A DNA stretch of 64,000 bases from Stenopsyche tienmushanensis (lineage: Eukaryota; Arthropoda; Insecta; Trichoptera; Stenopsychidae): the NCBI GenBank assembly GCA_008973525.1, contig WACJ01000112.1:620001-684000 (forward strand), given 5' to 3'. The translations under genes were made by a program, and so were the position numbers. A model generated the notes under the pieces. The model was not told where the DNA came from. It made no database searches and was given only the letters and a program-made list of their open reading frames with translations. Shown here in pieces: positions 49,030 through 60,790 of the stretch; within the stretch, counting starts at the first letter, position 1; each line of letters opens with the position of its first letter.

Positions 49030-50937
49030 TTTCATACATGTATTCATAAATTACTTTAATTTAATCATACATTTGAGAGCCGCCGATCGATTGCCAAAGG
49101 ACCATAATGCCACTTGATTTAGCTTTATTTTGTACCTCGTGGGTAAATATGCATCGCTTTGAATGAAAATATTTGATTTTTCAAAGTGTTTTCCGTCGCA
49201 AAGTGCCACCAGCACTTGATTTGAAGACAGCCAATTCGTCCTGCTGAATCATTGATTACTTTTTGTATAATTTATTTATACAACGGCCATCTTTGTTTTT
49301 AGGACATTTCACCCGTTCAGAACTCAAGTTGGATCCATTAAATTAATTAAATTAGCGAAACCTTTTGTTCTAAGCCATTGGTTTGGAAACTTCAACGAAA
49401 CAGATGGAAAGATTCTTCAATTCATAAATCGATGTCGGACATTTATTCTAAAGCTCGCATTTTACCGAAATACTTTACTCCTTAATACCGAAGCCTTTCA
49501 TCCGCCTTATTGATCAATTTTCGGAAAATTATGGACGCATTGTGTTGTTATGTTTCTTTTATATCTTATTTAAGTATTAGCTTCATTGATTATATAACAA
49601 TTCCCTTAAAATGCTTAATTTTATTGATTGATATCCACTAAAAAGTAATTATTTTCTTTAGGATGCTATAATTGTTAATGAACGCAGGCAATTTCTGTAG
49701 AGAATTGTCTAGGGATAAAATATTCAAATATGATGGTTTTCTATTAATGGTTAAGTTACGATAGAACTATTTAGTTGAAGAAGGTTTATTAACGAAAGGC
49801 GAAATAATTTTTAACGATAGTTTTACTTGTGGTGGAAATGTTCTAAACTTGTCTTGGATCTAAGTTATTCTTAGATCCAGGAAATAAGATTAAACCTAGA
49901 TTTGAAATATAGACGAGACAATTTTCCAAGTTTGTAGGTATGGTAATTTTTTTTCAATAAATCAATATGCATCTTTTACGTACATACATTGTATAATCGC
50001 TTTGAAAAAATGTAATTAGACGATAGCACCCAAAGTATACAATCATACGAGCATAAAGAAGTTATTAAACCGTCAAAACAAATAGAACGATACAGTCATT
50101 AAGTCGATGTAACAAGCAATCAATCACGTATGCAACCCACAAACACATTATATATGTAACTCCTAGGAAAAGAAACTCATTTGAACCATAGTTTTATATA
50201 ACACCTCTCACGTTTCGTCCGATCGATGCCGGAAAATATTCGCACATTCGTACGGAAAGAAATCGCAGCTGCCATAAACAATACGAGAAAAATTCGAAAG
50301 CCTCGAAACGAAGAAGAAAAAATATTTCGACCAATCATAAAGTTTTGCGGTTCTTCCCCTCATTTAATGGGCAATTACGACACTTCAGACCATGGCGTGC
50401 CTAAGGACCATTTGTCTGAAAAATCTCGGTCACCCAAAGTACCTCTTTGCGTAAATCTACGGCTACCATTTTCCTTTAGCGCTCTTACATGATATTTTCC
50501 ATTATCAACAATGAAAAAATCTATATTATAATTAGGAATGGGTTTTTTTTTTCAGCGAAACGGAAACATGGCCGTGAATTTGCATGCAAAAATAGTATAT
50601 TTAATGAATGCCGACTTCTATTATGGGCGAAAATATTTTTTTCCTTTTTGTATTTGGGCTCGAGCTGAGAAGCCTCCTACGCCAAGAAATAATGGAAACT
50701 CTTTTATTTGCCAAATTTCCTACAAACGGAACAAATTTGTTTCAATTCCGCTGTTTTATAATTTATTCGTGACATGACTTTTGATTTATCCATCTGCCAT
50801 CAAGTATACCAATATTTAGACAGGAAATCAATAATATTTTATCGCAAATGATCGAAAATTTTTGGAAAGTTGTATAGAACCAATTAAAATTGCTCTTTGG
50901 AGTACATACATAAGGTTGATATGTCAATTATCATGAC
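49030..50937. other. Intronic DNA, no recognisable gene
   Basis: It contains an 88-codon + strand ORF with an ATG (50226-50492, MPENIRTFVRKEIAAAIN...) that I do not recognise and whose flanks give no splice context. GC-richer patches lie at 49060-49540 and 50210-50490. Nothing else is supportable. Confidence 0.45.
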
Positions 50938-51867
50938 TAGGGAATTCAATCCCGGGATCCCGAACAGTTTTAGGTGCTCATGAATCCCGGGATTAGTGAA
51001 CGTAATCCAGAAAAAATCGGGATTGAAATATTTATCCAATAGAAATCGTACACCTCACCACAACGTTGAAGGTTACTAAATCGAGACATTCTCGCCGAAA
51101 TCTGGACGCTTGAAAACAGTGACGTAACTACTAATTGGCGACCTTAGGCGACACCTAGGGGCAGTAACTATCTAATCTATGTATACATACAATATATAGA
51201 GTACATATATGTTTTTCAAATTATTATATTAACCTTTCCCTACCGGTGATGTATTTACTACACCTTGTTTATAATAATGGGAATATCGATATGAAATATA
51301 ATAGATACGGGGTTCAGAATTTTTGTATTCCTCCATAATATAATTACGAATCACATCAAAGTATTATAGTATATACGTATTCAACTGCAGCGACGGAAAT
51401 AAATAATTTATGGAGAAATTGGGAATTTTGCAAGTTTTAGTCCGTTTCTCAGCAGAAAGGAATTTTATCAGTCACATTGATGGTGTTATACGAAAATAAG
51501 GGTTCACGCGGTCATCAACTCGAACTAGCATTTAAATATCTAATGACGATACCTCCAACAAATATGGAGGCTGAGCGTACATTTTCAACAGCAGGTTGTC
51601 TGGGTATCAAAATCAGATCCAGACTAAATGACGAAACACTCGATGCTTTAATGTTACTTCGGGCATATTTTCAAAATAATATTTGATTTTTTTAGTGTTT
51701 TATTTAGCTTGTTTTGAATTGTATTTTAGACAAATGGACTTATTAGTAATTTTTGATCAAATATATCAATGTAATTTCTTAAACTATTGAAAATCCCAAT
51801 CCCGGGATCCCGGGACTGATTCCGGGATGGTCTAATGCAATCCCGAAATCCCGGAATTGAAATTCTG
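50938..51867 (+). mobile_element. hAT element, internally deleted (930 bp)
   Basis: The ends are TAGGGAATTCAATCCCGGGA and, read inward from the right, CAGAATTTCAATTCCGGGAT. Subterminal CCCGGGATCCCG-type palindromes occur several times near both ends (50951-51020 and 51795-51860). Only the C-terminal part of the transposase survives. I could not identify a convincing 8-bp target duplication. Confidence 0.82.
51477..51686 (+). pseudogene. hAT transposase C-terminal dimerisation domain
   Basis: The frame has the hAT dimerisation signature: ELAFKYLMTIPPTNMEAERT, FSTAGCLGIKIRSRL and LNDETLDALMLLRAYF. The P-T-N-x-x-A-E-R-x-F-S-x-A-G core and the R-L-x-x-E-x-L-x-x-L-x-x-L run are preserved. The BED finger and the catalytic RNase H fold are absent from the 540 bp upstream within the element, so it is a deletion derivative. 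It ends naturally at TGA 51684-51686. Confidence 0.9.
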
Positions 51868-54800
51868 GCTCAGGATTGGACGACAGTCATGACAAATTAA
51901 TGAAATCAAAGTATTTTTATCAATTTGTCCAAAATATGATAATACTTAAACAACGTCTAAGTAAGACAATAATGAATTGTATGGACGGAATTCGTAAGAA
52001 TAATTTGAAAAGAATTTCAAGCCGAGGAAGAGCCCATTTATAACAGGAGTAATTTTGAAAAATTGCCTCAAATTTCCGATGAGAAATTTGGGAATTGTTT
52101 TACGTCTTTTTGCGTTGGCATTCGTCCAGGGAAACAATACGATCGCTTTAAGAGAATAAGATCGCGGTGAAAGCATTCAAAATAGGTTAGACTTAAATTT
52201 CACAGATCGTGTATATTTTTTTAAGTCTATGAAACTCTGAAGAATTTTTGCGGCTTCTAAAACCACGCCACATATGATTTTTTTATCGCCGTTTTGCAAG
52301 TGGTAAATTTGAAGAGTTTGCAGAGATTTTCGAGGGATTGAATCTCGAATAACGTTTTATTAGACAGATTTATAAATGGCCTGACCCTGAGCAATAAATC
52401 CATGATGCACCAAACTGCGTCAAAGAAATCGATTAACGTTGTTTCAGAATTTGAGCAAATTTGTTTCGCTGAAAAACTTTCATTTGGCTAATTTCGATAA
52501 AATATTAGATTGTAACATATCAAATTGCCGAAGTTCCAAGACATGCGCCCAATCTGTCATTGTACCAAAAAAATGAATATTAGATGAAGGACAAATAAAG
52601 GAACGATTTATTGTTCATTTTCAAAATTAGGCGCAGCAATTTTGACCAATTAATATTGTTGCGAAATTGGCAATATGAATGGAAAATTTAAAAAAAAAAG
52701 ACAGGAACACAATGTTTGACTATATATATCTTGGAACACAGTCTACATTAAATTCATTTTGTATTGAAATTTTATCAATGCTTTCAAATAACGCTGAATG
52801 AGAAAAATCGCTTAAAAAATAAATACAAAACCGAAACCAAACAGAATTGATTCAAGAGATCGATGACTTTATAAGTCCTAAAATAATTTATAAAAAAGCC
52901 TACTTTATTATTGAAAAAAGGCCAATAAATCGGATAGAGCTTGTTTCAATTTAATATGCTGATTTTTATTCAAAATATTGAGTTTTATTTCTCATTTTAA
53001 ATTTCGGCAATTTCATATGTTACACTTTCATATTGTAAAAATACAACCACTCACTTATTATTAAGATTTTTTTAAATATGAAAATTTAAAACATCCACAA
53101 ATTACCCGAAAGTATTAAAAATTTTAAGACCTACTTTTGTATCACCATTAAAATATGTATCACTCAAGATAAATCGATACATTTAAATTAAGGATTTTCT
53201 AACGCAATATATTATGTACGTATTATTTTTATTTACAAAAATAAGTTTTAGTTCTTCATACGGGACAAATGTTTTTTTTAATGGAAAGTAACGATTTTTA
53301 TTTGTATTTAATTTATATTGTATATATACACCCGTCCCATGATATTTGAGAGGGTTGTTTTGAAAAAAGCTCCAAGAATACCAATTTCGCCGATATTCGA
53401 CGCAACACCTTATGGGATTAAGCGTGATAGGTTGGATCAGTCATGGGAATATATGTTTATGGAATTATGTTGCTTTTGAATAAGATTTGAAATAAGATAT
53501 CGGAGGACCGGTGATTTTCTTTATTTTTTCACATTGACAAATTGAGATGAGGAGATATCGTATTTTATCCTTTTTGCGCCGAAAAAGTATACTCCGTATG
53601 GAGAACTAATAAAAGCTTCCTGGAATGCTGATAATATTTTTATGGAATAATTCCGATATCGATTCGAAAGAATTCCGTGTGCCAAAAATAATTTTCGTGT
53701 GAATCAGAAAAGGTGCATTTTTGTTCTCAGACAATCAAGCTTTTCCACCAAACAATACGAAAGCTTTTCTATCATGTCCATTATAAGAACGACATTCCCA
53801 CGGTTTTTTCGACAGTGAAAAATTTTCACAATTGACTATAATTCAGGTTTTCTGAGTGGAAACCTCTTCATCCTCCGCATAAGAGCCCAACTTTTTCCCT
53901 GTAGTCCCATTGTGAGTATTTTGACATAGCAACCTAAACAACGCGTATAATATTTTGGGCAGATAAAATGGAAGAATTTTGGCTGTAAATAAATATTTTT
54001 GATTTAAAAAATTATAAAAATAGCTCCAACATAATTTAATTTAAAATAATAATCGAAGAAAATATTTTTAAAAACGTTTTACTTTATTTACGGGTTTATA
54101 AAATTTACCCCCCTGACGAAGCGTCATTATTATTTTCTCTTTTGTTTGCTTTGAATGGGAGCGTCTAACTTTGAATCGTTTAAAATTTGAGGCTTAAGTA
54201 AATCAATATTGAAGAGATTTTTTTTCGTTAGACTTAATGAATTTCGCTTTTTCTTCTTTGTTGATCTTACTTCTTCAGTATAAATAACTGAGGAAATTAT
54301 GCGTGCATTTAATATTTAACCCCCGCGACTTAAATTCAAGTTCCATATTGGGAAATTGGAATGTTTTATGTGGTCGGACAGGTTCCCTTATTTTGTCAAT
54401 GGCTTCATTGATCTTCTTTGACATACTCACAAGAAACCCTTAAAGGATCCACTCTGGGTTATATATTGATGTCATTCAAAACCAATCGAACATCTGCCTT
54501 TCTCGGAGAGGAAAATGTTGGCGCAATCCATAACGAATAAACTGGCCTTTATTGTGCAAAACTTATTTTTAAATGAGGTCATGTCAAGGAATAAACCGAT
54601 GAACGATTCAACAATGGAACCACTTTAACTTTATGCTTATATTCTTCTTTTAGCTTAAAATAATTATAAATGCTCTAAATAAAATTATTTTCAAACTGAA
54701 TTGGATGCAATAATACGTAAATAATTTGATGACCATTTTTTAACTACTTTGATATCTCCTTTATTTAAGGGGGTATTCCAATGTGAACGCGTTAAAAAAA

Positions 54801-56754
54801 GCATATTTTCAATATTTTTTTCTCTGAAACTATTGCATATAATTAACGAATGTTTTTTTAATCTTAAAGATATGTTTAAGGAGAAGAAAAACATTTTTTG
54901 ATGATCAAAAATATTTATTTATAAAAGGGCTGGTGGGTGAGTCAATGTTAATACAAAGCAAATCTGATGATGAATTTCTCAAGCAAAGTTATATAATAAT
55001 TAAAAAATATACACAATAAGAATTTAATTAAAACTCTTGCCGTTCTGAAATAATAACAGATTTTGCATTTGAAAATTTTATTTACCCATTTAACAAAATT
55101 GCGTTAAAGCTTAATGAACACTACGAGCATCATTATGAAAATAATGAGCAACAATTCAAGTGTCGTTGATTAGGTACATGTTGATTGAAATATCATGTTA
55201 ATTATTCATAATTTGCACCAGATAATTAGCTTAACGTATCATTAACGATAGTGTGATTATACCCAAGCTGTCAAGAATATAATCGTCTTGCAAAAGGCTT
55301 ATTTTTTAAAAATGATGTTTGATCTATGGTTAATACAGTGCCAATATTATAAATACATATTTTAAAGAAAGGCTTTCTAATATAATTATTGGATTGAAAA
55401 GTAGCTTTAAAATATTTTACAAAATAAATAAAAAATGTAAAATTAACGAGGAGCTGCAATTTGCGCAGTGTCCTTTGGAACTTAAATCATCCCATTATTT
55501 CCCCTTGACAAGTCTCCGATCTTAAAAGGGAATTTTTTATCCGAGATAAAATATTTCACTCACCCCGAAGATTTGTATTTATCTTATAGCTCTAGAGCCA
55601 ATTTTACTTAATTTTTGACGTCTCAAAATTTTCGACACTGACAATTATGGGATGTTTATTGTTGGAAACTTTTAATTAATTCTGAGAAGAAAATTTATTT
55701 TGATAATTTTTAATACCGTGTATAAAATTTAGAATTAATTTTCTTCAACTAAATTTGACTTAAAATAAATACTGCAGTCGGTTACAACATCTGTGGAACT
55801 GATATTGCTACAATGAAATTTAACAAATTCCCACTGGTAGAATGAAAAATAGCTCAAAAGAAACGTTTGGATAAACAGAAGATTTTTGTAAAATATAAAT
55901 GTGCCTAGTAAATTAATTCAATAAATAGTGAAAAATGCTTCATATTCATTTTAAAAATATTTTAATTAAAATTTGGAGACTGAAGCATTTTTATAGAATT
56001 TCTCTATTCGAGATTTAACAAACATTCCTGTGGGCAGCCTCTTGGCTTTTTTCCAAGTGATATTTCAAATTACATTTTCCGAGATATTTTCGCAACCCAC
56101 TCATCGCAAAGTGGAAAAAACTACCGAGCTACAATTTGCTTACAGCTCCAAAATATATTTCATTTCTCACTTGTGTTTTTTATTCAAAACGATATCCATT
56201 AAACGTATCATAAAAAAATAAATAAATTCATCAATAAGAGTAATTTTTAAGAGGTTTTTTTATTGAAAATTTGGCATAATTTTTAGTATGTGAGCAAAGT
56301 TTAAAAATATACGACAATTATGTACTTTAAAAATAATATGAAATACATTCAGCCTTTGTCTGCGTCAGCTGTTTTAGATCATTGAATTTTGATAGGCGTA
56401 TCCTTGACAATGGAATCGTATAAAGTTTCTTATTTCGTCAGCTAAAATGTCACACTGTTAAAAGTATCTATCATACGAACAGCAATATAAAACTATAGTT
56501 TTTTTAAAATAATATTATACTTGATATAAATAGTCAATTTTATTGAGTATCGCCAGCGCTAATCCATTATAAAAGTGCACTTATATTTTGCTTAGTGTCA
56601 ATTTATTATAACTCATGTGAGACCATAGGTTTCCAGTCTTTTTTTAAAAGTCATGTGACCCGTGACCCCTTAATATATGTATCTGTTAGATATGCTACTT
56701 TTTTAAACCAAACTTTGTCATTAATATATACCAAAAGGTCATATTTCTCTTGCA
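51868..56754. other. Intronic DNA, no recognisable gene
   Basis: It contains the dispersed repeat at 52966-53036, a TTAAGGGGGTA start at about 54767 that resembles one end of the TTAA family without a clear partner, and an A-box-like SINE scrap at 56545-56580. GC-richer unique patches lie at 51940-52500 and 53330-53900. No coding signal. Confidence 0.5.
52966..53036. repeat. Dispersed repeat fragment, copy B
   Basis: Partner of 2521-2590, in the same orientation, with the same core (TTCGGCAATTTCATATGTTACAC). The similarity fades on both sides, as expected of an old interspersed element. No coding capacity. Confidence 0.45.
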
Positions 56755-56870
56755 TTTCTAGGCAGGGCCGTAACTAGGGTATGATGCGAACGTGGCAGGA
56801 ATCTAAATTGCGCCCCCCCCCCTCAAACAAAAAAAGGTTAAAAAATGCCGAAAATGAGATAATTTCAAAT

Positions 56871-57410
56871 AAAAAAATGGATTTCTTTCGGGAAAGGGTC
56901 ACTTTTAGGATCAAAATCATGGACGTAAAAAAATGGATTTCTTTCGGGAAAGGGTCACTTTTAGGGTCAAAATTATGGACGTAAAAAAATGGATTTCTTT
57001 CGGGAAATGGTCACTTTTAGGATTAAAATCATGGACGTAAAATAATGGATTTCTTTCGGGAAATGGTCACTTTTAGGATTAAAATCATGGACGTAAAAAA
57101 ATGGATTTCTTTCGGGAAATGGTCACTTTTAGGATCAAAATCATAGACGTAAAAAAATGGATTTCTTTCGGGAAAGGGTCACTTTTAGGATCAAAATTAT
57201 GGACGTAAAAAAATGGATTTCTTTCGGGAAATGGTCACTTTTAGGATTAAAATCATGGACGTAAAATAATGGATTTCTTTCGGGAAATGGTCACTTTTAG
57301 GATTAAAATCATGGACGTAAAAAAATGGATTTCTTTCGGGAAATGGTCACTTTTAGGATCAAAATCATGGACGTAAAAAAATGGATTTCTTTCGGGAAAT
57401 GGTCACTTTA
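56871..57410 (+). repeat. 56-bp minisatellite, about 9.6 copies
   Basis: Tandem copies of a 56-bp unit containing ATGGATTTCTTTCGGGAAAT, GGTCACTTTTAGGAT and ATCATGGACGTAA. The copies differ at a few positions. Variant order shows a four-unit (224-bp) higher-order pattern: units 2-5 are repeated as units 6-9 (units 2 and 6 share AGGGTC and ATTATGG; units 3 and 7 share GTAAAATAATGG). Since 56 is not a multiple of 3, no reading frame persists through the array. Confidence 0.97.
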
Positions 57411-57429
57411 AAAATATCTTAATAGTCTA

Positions 57430-57449
57430 AAAAAAAAAAAAAAAAAAAA
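57430..57449 (+). repeat. Poly(A) run of about 20
   Basis: An uninterrupted A run separates the minisatellite from the nad6-derived sequence. It might be a retro-insertion tail or an end-joining product. It abuts the mitochondrial segment directly. Confidence 0.8.
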
Positions 57450-57672
57450 CATTCTAATTATAAGTTTTATTGATAAAACTAGTATTTTATTCGTTGAGAT
57501 TGTACACATGTATATAAATAAAATGAGGAGTCCTCCAATAAGAATTAAAAATATAATATATGAGAATCATGAGAAATAAATCTTTAGATTTATTAAAAGG
57601 CATGAAACAAGAAGTTGTATTAAAATTAATAGTCCTATTCTTATAGGGTGCTTAAGGAAACTGAATATTATA
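57450..57672 (-). pseudogene. Nuclear copy of mitochondrial nad6 (fragment)
   Basis: Minus strand translated with the invertebrate mitochondrial code reads FSFLKHPMSMGLLIL, then YFSWFSYIMFLILIGGLLIL and FMYM. This is the NADH dehydrogenase subunit 6 pattern (HPxxMGL, then the FSYIxFLIxxGGxLxLFxY core). TGA must be read as Trp and AGA as Ser, so it is of mitochondrial origin and untranslatable in the nucleus. There is no stop under the mitochondrial code, so the transfer is probably not very old. The start and the extreme C-terminus are missing or unclear. Confidence 0.88.
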
Positions 57673-57694
57673 TTTATTATTATTATTAGATTGA

Positions 57695-58162
57695 TGTCTT
57701 AATATTTGTATATTTTATTTATTTTTTGAGATTTCTTTAATTCCTGTTTTACTGTTAATTATTGGTTATGGATATCAACCAGAGCGTATTCAAGCTGGGA
57801 TTTATATATTATTTTATACTTTATTTATGTCTTTTCCTTTATTAGTTGGGATTTTTTATATTTATTTAATGAAGGGGACAATAATTTTTAATTTAATTTA
57901 TGATTTAAATAATTTTTACTTATACTTAGTTTTACTAATAGCTTTTTTAGTAAAAATACCTATGTTTATTTTTCATTTGTGGCTGCCAAAGGCTCATGTT
58001 GAAGCTTCTATTTCAGGGTCTATGATTTTAGCAGGTGTAATATTAAAGTTAGGAGGATATGGGATTTAAGGTGTTATAAATTTTATAGTACTTACTTTTA
58101 TAAAATTTTATTTATTTTTTATTATTATCTCATTATTAGGGGGTTTATATGCAAGATTTTAC
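57695..58162 (+). pseudogene. Nuclear copy of mitochondrial nad4 (fragment)
   Basis: The + strand reads [40 protein letters not shown], then [37 protein letters not shown] and SLLGGLY. These are hallmark NADH dehydrogenase subunit 4 segments (E-x-S-L-I-P, G-Y-Q-P-E-R, [16 protein letters not shown]). A TAA at 58067-58069 falls where a Leu codon (TTA) is expected, after which the frame continues. The first part of the gene and the C-terminal third are absent. nad6 (minus) then nad4 (plus) is the ancestral insect order and orientation, but trnP, trnT, nad4L and the nad4 start are missing between them. Confidence 0.95.
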
Positions 58163-58289
58163 AAACGGTCAAAAATATTTTTTGTCTTTATTTTATTACG
58201 AACTAATGCCAGTTGGGTCGGCCCGGTGTTTAAGTGATAATGAAGAAAATAGGGATTAGATAACTTAGTATATATTATAAAAACGGTCA
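58163..58289. repeat. Segment bracketed by 9-bp direct repeats
   Basis: AAACGGTCA occurs at 58163-58171 and 58281-58289, right after the end of nad4 homology. The 109 bp between contain a GC-rich patch (GTTGGGTCGGCCCGG) and AGGGATTAGATAAC, which is faintly like mitochondrial 12S but not assignable. It may be a filler or a separate insertion with a 9-bp duplication. Confidence 0.5.
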
Positions 58290-58395
58290 GTTAATCAGTA
58301 TTGGTTCATTGGTTCTGTGTTTTGCGCCCCAAGTCCAGTTGCGCCCGTGGCGAGCGCCTGCTTTGCCACCCTCTTTTTACGGCCCTGTTTCTAGG

Positions 58396-60579
58396 AATAA
58401 CTTGATTTCATCTTTCAATTCAGACACAATTCACAACATTTCTTTTCGACAACCAGCATACGTATAGAAAAGAAGAGCGTCGTAATCAGAATCCATGTTT
58501 TTGCACAGACAGTTATGATACACGTCGCTGAATAGTATTATTAAACTGTGATATTCTTTGCATCTATACTTCGCTGGAATCCCCAAGAATTAATTTCACC
58601 TTCTTCAGCATGCAGGATTTGATGAGCTTTTCTCCAATTGTGTGAGTTTTTTTTGCTTAACAATTTCCAATGTGACTTCACATGATGATTGCATTGATGC
58701 TTGCTTGCTGAAGACAAAATTACATTAAAGATAAATATTTTTTAGTTGCATGTATAAGTTGGCGATCCCACTGAAAATTCGTCGTGATCTTCTTCGGGGT
58801 AGACATTTAAAAACACAAAATATCAAGTGGCTATGAAAAAACAAGGATCTGGTTAGGTCATGATTTTACCCGCAGTGATCGTTAATGATCGTGTTTTCTA
58901 TATATTTTTGGAACTGAGCGTTGAAATGATTGTAATGCAACTTTATAAAGATCAATTGAGCTTGCAACAATGTGTCATACGGAATGGTTATTTGGTGCGG
59001 ACGCATTAAAATTAGACTAATATTCAATACATGAATAAATACTTCGTTTGCTGTTACATTATTTCAATCAAATATGCTAAAATAAGGTGCTTAGTAGCAG
59101 AATAACAGCAAAATATAACAACCCGCTTAACCCTGTTCAAATACAATAAGGAAATGGTCGTGTCCTTGTGTGAAATTATTCTTCGAAATAAGCAGAGATT
59201 AGAAATATTCTTAAATACATAAACGTAAGCGAAATTTCCTCCAATTGTAAGCTCAGTACTTAAAAGATTAAAAAGCTCCGTTTAAGAGACGTTTACCTCA
59301 GCAAAGAAGCAAAGTGGAAAAACCACAGATGACTTCCTATCACATTTTACAATAAACCAAAATATATTTGTTTAACACATTTTAAATGTCTAAAAAACGT
59401 ATCCAATACGTGTCCTATTGAAATTGTGGTATACACGTGCTCCTGCAAATTTATACTACCTCTCAAGCGGCTTAAGGAATTCAATAAAAGATCCTTGAAC
59501 ATCGAAAGCATGTCTTCAATTCCGTCAAACATATGTTTTATCCACCTACTTTCTTAAGCCCAAGCGACTGACATTAGCCGCCTCTTCATTCGTACAGTAA
59601 AATAAGGTCATTCAATAAGTTTCGACAGCGCGTAGACATTAGTTTATTTTATACGGAAAAAAAAAAGGATCCATCGAACAATGGTAATGCACAACTTTCC
59701 AGAATACTTTAAATACTTTTTAACTTATATTTTCGCCGAATGCCTTTGAATTCGATAGTTCGACTCCTAATCTCAGTTAACGCATTTCGATGGGTTTCGA
59801 ACTTTGATCCCACTTTTTTGTTGGAAGTTGATCAAACTTTTGTCTTTAAAAATGAAAGCTTTTGTATTCACTCTTGGTTCGCTTTTGTAGATTGCTAGAC
59901 TATTCAAAGATAGCGTTTCAATTTATGTCCTCGGAACTTTATGTTCTCGATTTGAGTCCCATTATTACAGAAGAAGATTACAATTTATTTTAATCTTCCC
60001 TTTAGTCACTCAAACTTGTCCAACATCAAAAATAATTTCATTTCCTTAAATTTTGGATGAAAATTGGGTCAAAATTTGACGCAAATTATTTTTTAAAATA
60101 TTTGTAATCTTAAAAAAAAAAGTTTTTGCACGATTTTTAGACTATTTAGCTCATTAAGAATATGATAATACATTTTTAGCTTATTAAAATACAGATATTG
60201 ATTAAGAACTCATATATTAAATATGATATATTAACCCACTGCCCTTTTTAACATTGATATCAATTCAATTCAATTCAATTAAACTGCAATAACTTACTGA
60301 GCTTTATCAATGTATTACATTGATACATACGTTCTGTTGGCAGTTCTTCTTTATAATATATTGCAATTATAAGATATACGAAAATGCAAGTATTACAAGA
60401 AAAAAAAACAGCAGTATTGTATCTCCGACTTAAGAACATCTTATCACAATGATGTTATTTTAAAAATCTGTTCCTATGGTCAACTATCGGTCGACTCTGC
60501 GTTTTTCTTTTCTGCATTCCATAGGGTTCTCTGGAAGAATCTCCATTGTTCCAGGCAGCAGTCAACAAAATCAAGATGG
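58396..60579. other. Intronic DNA, no recognisable gene
   Basis: Short ORFs only. A small (CAATT)4 run lies at 60261-60280. Nothing else supportable. Confidence 0.55.
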
Positions 60580-60790
60580 AACTTCTAGTTTGAAATGTAC
60601 TGTTGGAGACGTATGCTGAGAGTCCCATGAACGACGAGACGCTCCAAATCATCTATCCTGGACAAGTTAAAAAAATAAACAGGACTATTAACTATTTGCT
60701 CAGGACGTATATTATAATTGTTTGGACACATCGCTCGCAGAGAAGATGATAATCTTGAAAGGCTGGTGGTAACAACTCAAATCATCAGCA
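60580..60790 (+). pseudogene. Non-LTR retrotransposon ORF2 C-terminal fragment
   Basis: FEMYCWRRMLRVP, then TTRRSKSSIL and, after a frame change, LFGHIARREDDNLERLVVTT. These match the region C-terminal of the reverse transcriptase in common insect non-LTR elements (W-C-W-R-R-M-L-R-I-P-W-T ... F-G-H-I-x-R-x-D-x-x-x-L-E-x-L). Stops replace Trp after VP and interrupt the second block. No RT core remains. It is a lineage different from the antisense R1-like piece at 34-35 kb. Confidence 0.8.

Larger units (their letters stand above)
56763..58387. mobile_element. hAT-type element enclosing minisatellite and mitochondrial DNA (1625 bp)
   Basis: Perfect 8-bp direct repeats TTTCTAGG flank it (56755-56762 and 58388-58395). 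Its termini CAGGGCCGTAA and TTACGGCCCTG are a perfect 11-bp inverted repeat. Subterminal TTGCGCCCC motifs occur at both ends (56807-56820; 58320-58350 in part). No transposase frame is present. The interior consists of the 56-bp minisatellite, poly(A), nad6 and nad4 fragments, and about 220 bp of unresolved DNA. The 8-bp duplication and CAGGG ends fit hAT. Because the duplication is intact, the element with at least its ends inserted as a unit. Whether the mitochondrial part came before or after that is not shown by this copy. Confidence 0.9.

Noticed and set aside
56781..56984. 67-codon ORF in the minisatellite
   Set aside because: The repeat unit is 56 bp and shifts frame every copy, so the ORF is accidental.
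57827..58069. 80-codon nuclear ORF
   Set aside because: It is part of a mitochondrial nad4 fragment; the apparent start and stop are artefacts of using the standard code.
58196..58270. Mitochondrial 12S rRNA fragment
   Set aside because: AGGGATTAGATA and a GCCAG string look faintly similar, but their spacing is far too short and the rest does not match.
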